Source: JACPSX01 sp035288405 [NCBI: bacterium]
GTDB lineage: Bacteria; JACPSX01
Assembly (NCBI GenBank): GCA_035288405.1
Contig: DATEAK010000322.1
Coordinates: 1-29,499 of the forward strand
Reading direction: 5' to 3'
Length of the DNA: 29,499 bases
Shown: in pieces, positions 15,224-23,681 of the stretch
Layout: every line of letters starts with the position of its first letter
Position numbering within the stretch: the first letter of the stretch is position 1
Notes under the pieces: generated by a model
What the model saw: the letters and a program-made list of their open reading frames with translations, nothing else
Databases searched by the model: none
What the model was told of the DNA's origin: nothing
Translations under genes and position numbers: made by a program

Positions 15224-17206
15224 ATGGAGCAAGAAATTCTTAAAAACCGCCGGGCTTTCTCCTTTTACAACCGCAGGCGTCTGGACCAGTTGTTCTCCGC
15301 CCTTCAGGAGCAAGATGCCTGCATCTTGAGAGCACTTCCATTCTTCCTGCAGATCAACATCAAGAGACTCCCCGGATACGTCGAGGCCAAGGACGTCCCT
15401 TGCGGTCTCTACGACTTCTCATGGACGAAAGAGGCACAAACCGCCGTCAAGAAACTTTTTCCCGACCTGCCGTTGGAGCGCCTCAGCTCTACCCACCTCT
15501 TTCCAAGGCGTTCAGCAATTGCAATGCTTGCCTTGATTGGCAGCGCTGGGTCCATAGCCCAAACCGAAAAATCGGATCTGGACTTCTGGGTTTGCATCGA
15601 TGAGCGCTCTTTGGGTACCGCAGCCATGGCGGCCCTGAAGGAAAAACTTAAAGCCCTTGAGCAATGGATCGTGCACGTGAGCAACATGGAGATGCACTTC
15701 TTCATCACGGACATCGAAAAAGTGCAAAAAAACGATTTCGGGGAGGCGGGCCTGGAAAGTTCAGGAACCGCGCTGGGAAAGCTTCTCAAAGAGGAGTTTT
15801 ACCGAACCTCGATTGTCCTTGCTGGGAAAACGCCTCTCTGGTGGATCGCTCCTCCCCGGGCAGATGACGAGACCTATGAAAAGGTCAAACAAATCGTGCG
15901 GGCCTCCAGCGAACTCGATCCGCAGGATTATGTAGACCTCGGCAACCTTTCCGAAATTACCTGGGACGAATTCTTCGGCGCTTCTCTCTGGCAAATGAAC
16001 AAAGCGATGGCCAGCCCTTTTAAGTCAGTACTCAAAATGGCATTTCTGGAAGCCTGCATGGATCCGGAGAATGGGTCGGGTCTGCTCTGCGACGATCTCA
16101 AGAAAAGCGTCTTTTCCTTGAGCACTTCGGACAAGCACTTAGACCCTTACATTCTCCTCTTCGACCATATCCTGGACTATAACCAGAAAAAGAATCGGCC
16201 TGCAGTTGTAGACCTGCTGCGAACCTGCTTTTACATCAAGGTCGGAGTCCGGCTCTCCCCTCTGGATTTCTCTAAGAAGTTCTCGAGTCGGAAAGAGGAA
16301 ATCCTGGCCGACTATGTAAAATCTTGGGGTTGGAGCCTTGAAAAGATCAAGACCCTGAACAACTATGTGAATTGGTCCTTCGAGAAGACAATAGCCCTGG
16401 GCAAGGAAGTCCACCAATTTTTGTTGGCTACCTATCAGACACTCTCCGACCGGCTCAAAGAAAAGCCGGACCTGACGGCCAAGATTAGCGCCACGGATCT
16501 GACCCTGCTGGGCCGCAAACTGGCAAGTCTTTACTCCAAAAAGCCCGGGAAAGTGGAAGTGATCAAACAAGCAGTGGAAGAAGGGCTGGAATTGGAGGCC
16601 CTAACCTTGTATACTAGCTACGAAAGTGACTCGAAACGGGGGGAATGGCGGGTGTACCGGGGGATCGTTAGCAGGGAAGAACTTTTTGATGAACGCGGGA
16701 TGGGAAAGCTTCTCAGGCGCTCCAGAAATCTCCCGGAAGTCCTCATGTGGCTGGTACACAACCGGCTTTACACTCGTGCCACAACCCTTCACATGATTCC
16801 CAATGGGAGCCCGATCTCCTTGAACGATCTTAAAGAGATCCTCGGGGAAATTTCCGACTTCTTTTCCCCCATCGACCTTTCCCAATTGGCCAAGAAAGAC
16901 CTCCTTAGCGAAAGCCGGATCGTCAAGGTGGTGGTGGTGGCAAACTTATTGGCTCAGCGCTGGGCAACGAACCTCTCGGACGTTTCCATCCTGTACCGAA
17001 CCTCTTGGGGAGAACAGTTCTGCGAGTCTTACTCTTCCACCGGAATCCAAAAAGCAGAGGAATACGTGATCGAGGCGGCCAGAAAGCAGCCGGCATCTGC
17101 GTGCTACCGGGTCTGGATTCCCAAAGGGGAAGGGTACAAAACGTTGGCGCCTAAGCTGGAAGATCGCCTCAAGAAAAAACTACCAAAGGCCTACGCTGCC
17201 AATTAA
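15224..17206 (+). CDS. cyaA: Class I adenylate cyclase
   Basis: A 660-residue enzyme making cAMP from ATP. The nucleotidyltransferase-type active site reads LIGSAGSIAQ...SDLDFWVC (Gly106-Ser and Asp118/Asp120), as in enterobacterial CyaA. The second class I signature follows: MHFFITD, then LLKEEFYRTSIVLAGK. The catalytic domain fills about the first 450 residues, but the protein is some 190 residues shorter than the 848-residue E. coli enzyme, so its C-terminal regulatory part differs. It is cytoplasmic, with no membrane segment or signal. ATG 15224 is chosen with GAAGGA upstream; TTG 15101 would add 41 residues of low quality. It is followed by an unknown small gene and then thrB on the same strand. 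Confidence 0.9.
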   Translation: MEQEILKNRRAFSFYNRRRLDQLFSALQEQDACILRALPFFLQINIKRLPGYVEAKDVPCGLYDFSWTKEAQTAVKKLFPDLPLERLSSTHLFPRRSAIAMLALIGSAGSIAQTEKSDLDFWVCIDERSLGTAAMAALKEKLKALEQWIVHVSNMEMHFFITDIEKVQKNDFGEAGLESSGTALGKLLKEEFYRTSIVLAGKTPLWWIAPPRADDETYEKVKQIVRASSELDPQDYVDLGNLSEITWDEFFGASLWQMNKAMASPFKSVLKMAFLEACMDPENGSGLLCDDLKKSVFSLSTSDKHLDPYILLFDHILDYNQKKNRPAVVDLLRTCFYIKVGVRLSPLDFSKKFSSRKEEILADYVKSWGWSLEKIKTLNNYVNWSFEKTIALGKEVHQFLLATYQTLSDRLKEKPDLTAKISATDLTLLGRKLASLYSKKPGKVEVIKQAVEEGLELEALTLYTSYESDSKRGEWRVYRGIVSREELFDERGMGKLLRRSRNLPEVLMWLVHNRLYTRATTLHMIPNGSPISLNDLKEILGEISDFFSPIDLSQLAKKDLLSESRIVKVVVVANLLAQRWATNLSDVSILYRTSWGEQFCESYSSTGIQKAEEYVIEAARKQPASACYRVWIPKGEGYKTLAPKLEDRLKKKLPKAYAAN

Positions 17207-17269
17207 CCGGCTTCCTGAAGAGGCCGTGAGAAAATCAGAGCCAAAGGCCAAGAGAGAGGAGGAAGTTCT

Positions 17270-17641
17270 GTGAACCCGCGTAAGAATCCCGCAGACGATC
17301 AGGAAGATTACCAAGAACTCTCTCAAGCCATCACCGAGGCCCTTCTCAACTCGGAGGAAGTGCAAAGAGCGCTGGTAAAATTGCAGCGGAAAAGGAAGGT
17401 CAAGGCAAAGGGACTGCTGATTTTGGCGTTGAGTCTGGAAGATTTAAAGACCGCTTACGGCCCTACCAGCCGCAAGAAAGTCAGACCGATTATGGCAAGG
17501 ATCCAAGATCAATTTATAGACGGCAGGCGTCTTTCCGCCAAGGAAATCGCCTTTCATGAATTTCTCGTGGAGAAATTCAACGAGCGGAAGTGGCTAAGGC
17601 AAAATCGCCTCTCCCTGGACAATCCTTTCCGGAAAGACTAA
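17270..17641 (+). CDS. Unknown small basic protein
   Basis: A 123-residue protein I do not recognise. It is charged and probably helical, with no signal peptide, membrane segment or cysteines. An acidic N-terminus (NPADDQEDYQELSQAI) is followed by a basic stretch (KLQRKRKVKAKG), a short hydrophobic run (LLILALSLEDL), and a second basic half ending NPFRKD. Strong evidence for expression is the GAGGAGGA ribosome site before GTG 17270 and its place between the adenylate cyclase (63 bp upstream) and thrB (28 bp downstream) on the same strand. It might be a nucleic-acid-binding or adaptor protein, but nothing shows this directly. Confidence 0.75.
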   Translation: MNPRKNPADDQEDYQELSQAITEALLNSEEVQRALVKLQRKRKVKAKGLLILALSLEDLKTAYGPTSRKKVRPIMARIQDQFIDGRRLSAKEIAFHEFLVEKFNERKWLRQNRLSLDNPFRKD

Positions 17642-17669
17642 CACGACGCCCGGAGGTGGACCTCACCCC

Positions 17670-18593
17670 ATGAAAAGAGTGGTCCTGACGGTTCCCGCCT
17701 CTACGACCAATCTGGGATCTGGTTTCGATGCCCTGGGTCTCGCCCTGACTCTCCGAAATCGGTTCCTTCTGGAGGAGACCTCCTCCGACGAGTTGATTGA
17801 AGTTGTCGGAGAAGGAAGCAAATCCATCCCGAAAGACAGGAGCAATCTGGTCCTGCAGGGCGCACGCCGCCTTTATCGCAGCCTGGGAAAAACGCCTCCC
17901 GGTCTCCACATCCGGCAGGAAAACCAAATTCCCATGTGCGGGGGTCTCGGCAGCAGCGCCAGCGCCATCATCGCTGGACTTGCGGGAGCCAACTTCCTAT
18001 GCGGAGAACCCCTGTCCAGGGATGAGATCCTCCCTCTGGCTCTGGAGCTCGAAGGGCATCCAGACAACGTGGTCCCGGCACTTTACGGGGGATTCACGAT
18101 TTCTGCTCTGGTCGACGGCCAAGTGTCCTGGCTTAGAGCAAGTTTTCCTTCCGACTTACGTTGTGTCGTTGTCTTGCCTGATCTCACTTGGAGTACGGCT
18201 GAAGCGCGCCAACTCTTGCCTGCTCAGATCCCCCGTTCGGATGCTGTCTTCAACGTCCAGCGTGTCTCCTTGCTTCTAGGAGCTCTGTTCTCCGGCCAGT
18301 ATGACCTGCTGAGGACCGGCATGGCGGATCGCCTCCATCAGCCCTATCGCGCCAAGCGTCTGAACTACCTGGAAGAGGTCTTTCGTCGGGCGCTTGAAGC
18401 CGGGGCTTGGGGAACCTGCCTAAGCGGTGCCGGCACGGCCGTGTTGGCTCTGGCCAGTACCTGCGAGGAGGAAATCGGAAGGGCCATGTGCCAGGCTCTT
18501 GCAAACCACGGGATCAACTCCCGATTTCTGATCCTGGAAATGGACCCGTGTGGGGTCCAGCTCAACGATCCAGGCTTTTCCAAAGAAAGGTGA
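17670..18593 (+). CDS. thrB: Homoserine kinase
   Basis: A 307-residue GHMP-family kinase phosphorylating homoserine before threonine synthase. The N-terminal VPASTTNLGSGFDALGLAL motif and the ATP loop MCGGLGSSASA (residues 89-99; usual form PxxxGLGSSAA) are typical, as are EGHPDNVVPALYGG and the C-terminal LSGAGTAVLAL motif. It supplies O-phosphohomoserine to ThrC, encoded 8 kb away. ATG 17670 follows CGGAGGTGG. Only 10 bp separate it from yjbQ, so the two are surely co-transcribed. Confidence 0.94.
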   Translation: MKRVVLTVPASTTNLGSGFDALGLALTLRNRFLLEETSSDELIEVVGEGSKSIPKDRSNLVLQGARRLYRSLGKTPPGLHIRQENQIPMCGGLGSSASAIIAGLAGANFLCGEPLSRDEILPLALELEGHPDNVVPALYGGFTISALVDGQVSWLRASFPSDLRCVVVLPDLTWSTAEARQLLPAQIPRSDAVFNVQRVSLLLGALFSGQYDLLRTGMADRLHQPYRAKRLNYLEEVFRRALEAGAWGTCLSGAGTAVLALASTCEEEIGRAMCQALANHGINSRFLILEMDPCGVQLNDPGFSKER

Positions 18594-18603
18594 GCGCAAG
18601 GCC

Positions 18604-19023
18604 ATGGCCGTTGTGAGCAACAAGTTCTCGCTCCAGACCAAGGGACATACGGAGATCATCGACATTACAAAACACGTAGTTCGACACATTGAGCAATCCG
18701 GCCTGGACAGTGGTACGGCTACCATTTTTGTCTCAGGCTCTACGGCCGGCGTCACGACACTTGAGTATGAAGCAGGGTTGATCAAGGACCTGACCGAGGC
18801 CTGGGAGCGTATCTGCCCGCAGGACCTCCCCTACGCCCACGACAGCCGCTGGGGAGGCGGGAACGGCTACGCCCACGTACGAGCCGCCCTTCTGGGTCCC
18901 TCTCTGACCGTTCCCTTCTCTCAGCAAAAGCTGCTTCTGGGAGTCTGGCAGCAAATTGTCCTGGTGGATTTCGACAACAGGTCTAGAAGCCGGGAGATTA
19001 TCGTTCAGATCATCGGAGAGTGA
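18604..19023 (+). CDS. yjbQ: YjbQ/UPF0047 family protein
   Basis: A 139-residue single-domain protein of the YjbQ (UPF0047) family. The family signature is clear: GSTAGVTTLEYE, then HDSRWGGGNGYAHVRAALLGPS with conserved histidines, then VPFSQQKLLLGVWQQIVLVDFD. Members form compact trimers. Weak thiamine-phosphate synthase activity has been reported for E. coli YjbQ, but the physiological role is unsettled. It lies 10 bp after thrB and 12 bp before the TPR gene. The start is ATG 18604, with AAGG just upstream; the frame extends to an ATG at 18550 inside thrB, judged not to be used. Confidence 0.9.
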   Translation: MAVVSNKFSLQTKGHTEIIDITKHVVRHIEQSGLDSGTATIFVSGSTAGVTTLEYEAGLIKDLTEAWERICPQDLPYAHDSRWGGGNGYAHVRAALLGPSLTVPFSQQKLLLGVWQQIVLVDFDNRSRSREIIVQIIGE

Positions 19024-19035
19024 GCCTTTAAAGTC

Positions 19036-20157
19036 ATGACGGCGAAACGGGAACTCCGCAACCAACTCCTCTTGGCTCGCCAGCACCTGCACCACAAGCG
19101 TTGGGGCAAGGCCCTGGAAACCTTGAAAAGAGCCGCCGAACTTGACCCTCCCAACCTGGAGATCCGACTCCAGGTCGCTAGACTGTGCCAGGATCAAAAC
19201 CAGTGTGAGGAAGCCCTCAAGTACCTGGACAGCATCCTTGCCCAGGAACAGGAATACCACCCCGCTCTCGTCCTCAGGGGCAATATCCTCCTGTCCCAGG
19301 GCAAGCCTCGCCAAGCCCTGGAATCCTATCTGCGTGCCGCCGAGCGTCAGGAAGATCCCGAGATCTATTACAACATGGGAATCTGCTATCGCTCTCTCCA
19401 AGAACCCCTCAAGGCAGAGAACGCTTTCTTGCGGACGTGGAAGATTTCTCCTAGGGAAGCGCTTGGACTCCTGGCCGGCGCTCAGACCGCGTTGGGGCGG
19501 GGGCGTATTGAGGAAGCCCATCAGATCCTGGAGCAGGCTGTCCGGCTTTTTCCGCACTACGCTCCCGCTAAGGAAGAGCTGGCACAGATCTACATTCTGA
19601 TCAAGCGTCTGGACGAGGCGGAAAAACTCCTGCGGGACCTTCTTGCGGAAGGACACGATGCTGTAACCGTGCAGCATCGCCTCGGATCCATCGCAGCGGA
19701 ACGGGGAAAATGGCGGGAGGCCATCGACCTCTGGCAAGAGGTCATTCGTCGCAGCCCCGCGGCCGACGAGACTCTACGTGAGATCGGCTGGGCCCATCAC
19801 ATCCTCCGCGAGCCTTCCGAAGCGGAAAACTTTCTCAAACGGGCTTTGCAAATCAACCCCGATAATGCCAGAGCTCTCATTGATTTGGGCACCGTCTACT
19901 TCCGCAACGGCTGGCTTCAAGGAGCCATGGATGCCTGGAATCATGCTCTGGCAAAGGAACCCGGAAATGCGGTCTTGAAGCACCATCTAGAGCAGGCCCA
20001 GGATCTGATGAGAAGACACGGTCCTATGATTTTTCCTGACCCTGAAGCTTCGACAGAAAACGGGCCCACTCAGCAACCGGAATCCGGAAGCCCGCTTTCT
20101 CCTTCCCCAAAAATCCTCCCCATCGAGAGCTATCGGTCTCCTCGCTCACCAGAGTAG
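19036..20157 (+). CDS. Tetratricopeptide-repeat protein
   Basis: A 373-residue cytoplasmic protein made almost wholly of about nine TPR units from residue 5 to about 325. Examples are KALETLKRAAELDPPN, EALKYLDSILAQEQEY and AENFLKRALQINPDNA. A Pro/Ser-rich tail of about 40 residues follows. TPRs form a protein-binding superhelix; the partner is not evident. There is no signal peptide or lipobox. It ends the adenylate cyclase-thrB-yjbQ transcription unit, with ATG 19036 12 bp after yjbQ. It converges on rsmI with an 8-bp gap and no visible terminator. Confidence 0.88.
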   Translation: MTAKRELRNQLLLARQHLHHKRWGKALETLKRAAELDPPNLEIRLQVARLCQDQNQCEEALKYLDSILAQEQEYHPALVLRGNILLSQGKPRQALESYLRAAERQEDPEIYYNMGICYRSLQEPLKAENAFLRTWKISPREALGLLAGAQTALGRGRIEEAHQILEQAVRLFPHYAPAKEELAQIYILIKRLDEAEKLLRDLLAEGHDAVTVQHRLGSIAAERGKWREAIDLWQEVIRRSPAADETLREIGWAHHILREPSEAENFLKRALQINPDNARALIDLGTVYFRNGWLQGAMDAWNHALAKEPGNAVLKHHLEQAQDLMRRHGPMIFPDPEASTENGPTQQPESGSPLSPSPKILPIESYRSPRSPE

Positions 20158-20165
20158 AGTTCTAT

Positions 20166-20897
20166 TTAGCCCGAGCCCGGTTCCGACGAAGATCCTTTTT
20201 CCTTCTCGCGCCCGCCGACGAGAACGGTGATTTCGCCTTTAAGGGTCTTGCCTTGCAGATCTTGCAGGAGAGAGGCGCTGGTCCCTCGTAGAATCTCCTC
20301 AAAACGCTTGGTCATTTCGCGTGCCACAATCAGAGGGCGATCCCCCAGGATCTCCGAAATCTCCTTCAGGAGATCATGAATCCGAAAGGGAGACTCGTAG
20401 AAGATCAGGGTAGCGGTCTCCTCCTTGACGGCTTCCAGTCGCCGGCGCCGTTTTCCCTCGCGGTGGGGCAAAAATCCTTCAAACAGAAAGCGATCGGTCG
20501 GCAGTCCTGAGGCACACAGAGCGGAGATAAACGCCGTGGGTCCCGGGATAGGAATCACCCGGATACCAACCTCAAGCGCTTGACGGACTAAAACGTATGC
20601 AGGGTCCGATATCCCGGGTGTCCCCGCATCCGATACCAGGGCTACTTCGGCCCCTGATAAAATTCTCTGCAGCAGACTCTGAGCCTTTTGCCGCTCGTTG
20701 TACTGATGGTAGCTGGTGAGAGGGGTGGAAATTCCGTAATGAGACAGAAGATGACGCGTATGGCGAGTATCTTCGGCAGCAATGAGATTGACTTCTTTGA
20801 GAATTCTTAGGGCCCGAAGGGTGATATCCTCCAGGTTTCCTACAGGCGTGGCGACGAGGTAGAGTTTCCCCCCGGCCACGGATCTGGCTTGACCCAC
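20166..20897 (-). CDS. rsmI: 16S rRNA (cytidine(1402)-2'-O)-methyltransferase
   Basis: A 243-residue SAM-dependent methyltransferase of the tetrapyrrole-methylase fold. It methylates the 2'-O of C1402 in the ribosomal decoding centre. The family motifs are complete: LVATPVGNLEDITLRAL, AAEDTRHTRHLL, LVSDAGTPGISDP, PIPGPTAFISAL, LIFYESPFRI and VAREMTKRFEE. It is somewhat shorter than the E. coli protein (about 286 residues), lacking the C-terminal extension. The start is GTG 20897 with a poor ribosome site. The HicB-like gene ends 7 bp upstream, so translation may be coupled. It is the last gene of the minus-strand operon beginning at 23681. Confidence 0.94.
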   Translation of the reverse strand: MGQARSVAGGKLYLVATPVGNLEDITLRALRILKEVNLIAAEDTRHTRHLLSHYGISTPLTSYHQYNERQKAQSLLQRILSGAEVALVSDAGTPGISDPAYVLVRQALEVGIRVIPIPGPTAFISALCASGLPTDRFLFEGFLPHREGKRRRRLEAVKEETATLIFYESPFRIHDLLKEISEILGDRPLIVAREMTKRFEEILRGTSASLLQDLQGKTLKGEITVLVGGREKEKGSSSEPGSG

Positions 20898-20904
20898 AGG
20901 AAAC

Positions 20905-21153
20905 TCAGGATCGGTCCTTTCTGCTTTCTGATTCGGTCTTTCTCCCCTTGAGCTGCAAATCGTCAGGATACACCTCGCCCTTCCTGGCTAACTCCTCCAG
21001 GGCAGCCGCCACCATCTGCTTGCCCAGTTCCCGGGCTTCCTCCAGAGTTGGAGCTTGCCCGCGGTAATCCCGCATGGCCGGAATAAAGACGTTGTAGCTT
21101 CCTCTCTCCACCTTCTCGTAAACCACCGTGTATGTATAACTCTCTTTCCCCAT
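20905..21153 (-). CDS. Small HicB-like protein without a HicA partner
   Basis: An 82-residue protein. Its first half, YTVVYEKVERGSYNVFIPAMRDY, then TLEEARELGKQMVAAALEELARKG, matches the partial RNase-H-like fold of HicB antitoxins, where a beta-hairpin precedes a helix with the T-x-EEA signature. The C-terminus is charged and lacks an obvious ribbon-helix-helix DNA-binding domain. No HicA-sized toxin gene (about 60-80 residues) is seen on either side: nadE ends 124 bp upstream and rsmI begins 7 bp downstream. It is thus probably a solitary HicB-fold protein kept for another job. ATG 21153 is marked by a strong GGAGGGGGAG ribosome site; frame extensions upstream are not coding-like. Confidence 0.8.
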   Translation of the reverse strand: MGKESYTYTVVYEKVERGSYNVFIPAMRDYRGQAPTLEEARELGKQMVAAALEELARKGEVYPDDLQLKGRKTESESRKDRS

Positions 21154-21242
21154 CTTCTCCCCCTCCAGATAGGGATCAGCGCGGCTGCTACACGAGCGCT
21201 CGATTTTCCAAGGGCAGGACTCTCCGCCCTCTTCCGTTTCTC

Positions 21243-21270
21243 GCTGAAAGCTGATGGCTGAGCGCTGATC
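21243..21270. repeat. Four-copy GCTGA heptad repeat
   Basis: On the plus strand GCTGA occurs four times exactly 7 bp apart (21243, 21250, 21257, 21264), with variable dinucleotides AA, TG, GC, TC between. The opposite strand reads TCAGC heptads. It lies in the 124-bp gap between nadE and the HicB-like gene and is not part of either. I recall similar TCAGCNN runs from other Gram-negative intergenic regions, but cannot confirm this here. Confidence 0.7.
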
Positions 21271-21277
21271 GCTTATC

Positions 21278-22099
21278 TTACCGACCCCAGTCCCGGGCAT
21301 ATCGAAAATCTCTGTCGATTGTCCGGTTTGAGATCTTGGCAATAACCGGGAGCCTCCTCTTATACTGGGATCCCTGGATCCGCTTCGTGACCCGTGCAAT
21401 GAAGCCCGCCTCGAACCCGAGATCCTGGAGCTGTTCTTCATTGTACCGCCGGTCCACCATGTAGTAGAGAAGCCGGTCGACCTCCTCGTAGGTGAACCCC
21501 AGTTCCCCCTCATCCGACTGGCCTTGCCAGAGATCCGCAGAGGGAGGCTTACGAAGGATGGGCTCCGGGATTCCCATGGCCTCCGCAAGCTGCCGCACCT
21601 GGGTTTTATAGAGGTCCCCCAGGGGATTTATGGCCGAGGCCATGTCTCCGTGCAACGTTCCGTAGCCTAAAAGGAGCTCGGTCTTGTTGCTCGTACCCAG
21701 AACAAGAGCTTTCTCGGCCATGGAAAAGTCGTACAGGATCGTCATGCGCTCGCGGGCCATCTTATTGCCTCGCCGAACGGGATCCGCCTCGGGAAACGTT
21801 GCGAAGTAAGAGTCGATCATTGGGGTTATGTCAACGATTCGTGAACGGATCCCCAAGGCAGAGACAACTTTGCCGGCGTCGTCCAGACTCTGGGGACTGC
21901 TGGTCCTGTATGGCATGATGAGACTCAATACCTGCTCCGGCCCCAGAGCCTCCGCAGCCAGATAGGTCGAGAGACTGGAATCGATCCCTCCTGAAAGCCC
22001 GACCACCACGCGCTCGTGCCCGGTCTTCTGCACCTCGTTGCGGATAAAGCCCGTAAGCATCCGCCGAACGAGGGGTACGTTGATCTTCATCTCACTCAT
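21278..22099 (-). CDS. nadE: NAD synthetase (ATP-pyrophosphatase domain only)
   Basis: About 273 residues. It amidates deamido-NAD to NAD using ATP. The PP-loop is SGGIDSS (residues 36-42); [19 protein letters not shown] and the lysine-bearing [14 protein letters not shown] segment are typical NadE signatures. The protein has only the synthetase domain. The glutaminase domain usually fused to it is a separate gene immediately upstream whose stop overlaps this start region. Three starts are possible (ATG at 22105, 22099, 22090). I choose 22099 because GGAAGG lies 8 bp before it, giving an 8-bp overlap with the upstream gene; 22090 would remove the overlap. Confidence 0.93.
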   Translation of the reverse strand: MSEMKINVPLVRRMLTGFIRNEVQKTGHERVVVGLSGGIDSSLSTYLAAEALGPEQVLSLIMPYRTSSPQSLDDAGKVVSALGIRSRIVDITPMIDSYFATFPEADPVRRGNKMARERMTILYDFSMAEKALVLGTSNKTELLLGYGTLHGDMASAINPLGDLYKTQVRQLAEAMGIPEPILRKPPSADLWQGQSDEGELGFTYEEVDRLLYYMVDRRYNEEQLQDLGFEAGFIARVTKRIQGSQYKRRLPVIAKISNRTIDRDFRYARDWGR

Positions 22100-22961
22100 C
22101 TCCATCCCCTTCCGGAAAGCGCTTTCGATAGATGCGTTGGAGTTCGCGAAATGTAAGATCCAGATCCTCGTCCCGGCGTAAGGTGTTCGAGATCCGGGCC
22201 CGGCGCAACTCTTCCAGGTCAAAAAGTCCGACGAGCAAATTCTCCTCGAAATAATCTCCTTTCAGGAGCCGCTCTCCCGCCGGAGACACAATCTCAGATC
22301 CCCCCCAGAAATTTACCCCGTCCTCGTAGCCCACCCGGTTTGCAAAACACACCCCCATGGTGAACAGGGTCGCATAAGTGCGGTTTATGGCCTCCCAGGT
22401 TTCGGCGATCTCCAGTTTCTCCCCCCTCTCAACACCCCGGCCGGGACTCGCCGAAGGAATCAGCAGAAGATCGGTCCCTTGCTGGGCGGCAAGGTATGCG
22501 GTGGAGACATGCCAAAGATCCTCGCAGATCAGGATGGCCGTTTGGCCAAACCGACTTCTGAACGTCCTTACCGTTCGACCACGGGCCAGGTAACGCTGCT
22601 CGTCAAAGAGACCATAGGTGGGCAGGTAGACCTTGCGATGGCAATGCCGAATGACACCGTCCTCGAGATAGAGAGCCGCATTATAAAAAAGAGCTTCCTC
22701 GGACTCTTCAACGAGACCGACAACCAGAGAGATGTTCCGACTCAATTCCTCTAGCTCATGGACAACGGGCGAGTCCAGGCGCAGAGCTACTTGTGGTACC
22801 ATGTCTTTTAAGAAATATCCCGTAAGACTCAACTCCGGGAAGACCAAGAGGTCCACTCCGCCCTGGCAACTCCGGTCGATGAATTCCCGGTGGATTTCCA
22901 GGTTGCGCTGCAAGTCTCCCAGTGTAGGATTGATCTGAGCCAGCCCGATCCTTGCTTTCAA
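22092..22961 (-). CDS. Nitrilase-family glutaminase, partner of NAD synthetase
   Basis: A 289-residue carbon-nitrogen hydrolase. The E-K-C catalytic triad is visible: Glu43 in FPELSLTGY, Lys110 in HRKVYLP, Cys146 in ILICEDLW. It is similar to the N-terminal glutaminase domain of glutamine-dependent NAD synthetases, which releases ammonia from glutamine. Overlap with nadE strongly suggests that the two proteins form that enzyme from separate chains. The start is TTG 22961 with GAGAGGA 5 nt upstream. The methyltransferase gene stops 9 bp upstream, so this lies within a tight operon. An unrelated amidase role is possible but less likely given the overlap. Confidence 0.9.
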   Translation of the reverse strand: MKARIGLAQINPTLGDLQRNLEIHREFIDRSCQGGVDLLVFPELSLTGYFLKDMVPQVALRLDSPVVHELEELSRNISLVVGLVEESEEALFYNAALYLEDGVIRHCHRKVYLPTYGLFDEQRYLARGRTVRTFRSRFGQTAILICEDLWHVSTAYLAAQQGTDLLLIPSASPGRGVERGEKLEIAETWEAINRTYATLFTMGVCFANRVGYEDGVNFWGGSEIVSPAGERLLKGDYFEENLLVGLFDLEELRRARISNTLRRDEDLDLTFRELQRIYRKRFPEGDGDE

Positions 22962-22970
22962 CGGATCCTC

Positions 22971-23681
22971 TCAGGAAATAAGCGGGTCATCGAGTCCGTA
23001 CACCGCTTTCATTTCCGCGGAATAGTTTCCACCTTCCCGATAGACGAAAAATGGAGAAGAAACCTGCAACCCTTCCCGACCCTTTTTAACAGCCTCAATC
23101 AGGACCATCTTGGCTTGCGCCCCGGGTCGGGCATGGACAAACTGCAGCCGCTTGATGGTCAGGCCCTTTTCCCCGCACACCCGACTCAGCTCGGCCAGGC
23201 GAGCCGGGTGATAGGTCAAGAACAACTTACCGTGATCCTTCAAAAGATAGGCACAGGCCTCTCCAAGATCGGCCAATGACATGGCGACCTCGTGGCGCGC
23301 CAAGGCCCTCCCGGGGTCCGGACTTAGCCGGCCGCTTTGCGCCGAGCGGTAGGGAGGATTGCTGATGGCCACGTCGAAGCTCCCGGAGGGCCACAGCTCC
23401 CGGGCCTGTCGAAAATCCCCACGCAGGATTTCCACCTGCTTTTCAACTCCGTTGCTCTCCACGTTCTTTCGGGCCATGGTCACGAGATCTTCCTGGATCT
23501 CGATTCCGACAATCTGCAAGGCCGGATAGCGGCGGGCCAGCAGGACGGCCAGCACTCCACTCCCTGTGCCCAAGTCCACTCCTCTCCCTTCTTTTCTGAG
23601 GCAGGTAAAGGAAGCCAGCAGGAAGGGCTCCATAGACACACGGTAACCCGCCCTGGGTTGCTCAATGCGAAGAGAACTCAC
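22971..23681 (-). CDS. TrmN6-like tRNA (adenine-N6) methyltransferase
   Basis: A 236-residue class I SAM-dependent methyltransferase. The SAM loop is DLGTGSGVLAVLLA, with the acidic ribose contact in IVGIEIQ. The catalytic NPPY motif (SNPPYRS) is that of N6-adenine and glutamine methylases. The opening LRIEQPRAGYRVSMEPFLLASF resembles the TrmN6/YfiC family, which modifies A37 of tRNA-Val. The exact target here is inferred. GTG 23681 follows AAGGATC. It is the first gene of the operon TrmN6-like, glutaminase, nadE, HicB-like, rsmI; two RNA methyltransferases thus bracket the NAD genes. Confidence 0.85.
   Translation of the reverse strand: MSSLRIEQPRAGYRVSMEPFLLASFTCLRKEGRGVDLGTGSGVLAVLLARRYPALQIVGIEIQEDLVTMARKNVESNGVEKQVEILRGDFRQARELWPSGSFDVAISNPPYRSAQSGRLSPDPGRALARHEVAMSLADLGEACAYLLKDHGKLFLTYHPARLAELSRVCGEKGLTIKRLQFVHARPGAQAKMVLIEAVKKGREGLQVSSPFFVYREGGNYSAEMKAVYGLDDPLIS

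Noticed and set aside
18733-19737. 334-codon open frame on the minus strand opposite yjbQ and the TPR gene
   Set aside because: It runs fully antisense to two genes with clear families, has no recognisable domain, and mirrors their codon structure, as expected for a shadow frame in GC-rich DNA.
21154-21588. Long N-terminal extension of the HicB-like frame over the end of nadE
   Set aside because: The extension is antisense-free but in the wrong frame of nadE, rich in Arg/Ser, and spans the GCTGA repeat; the strong ribosome site marks ATG 21153.
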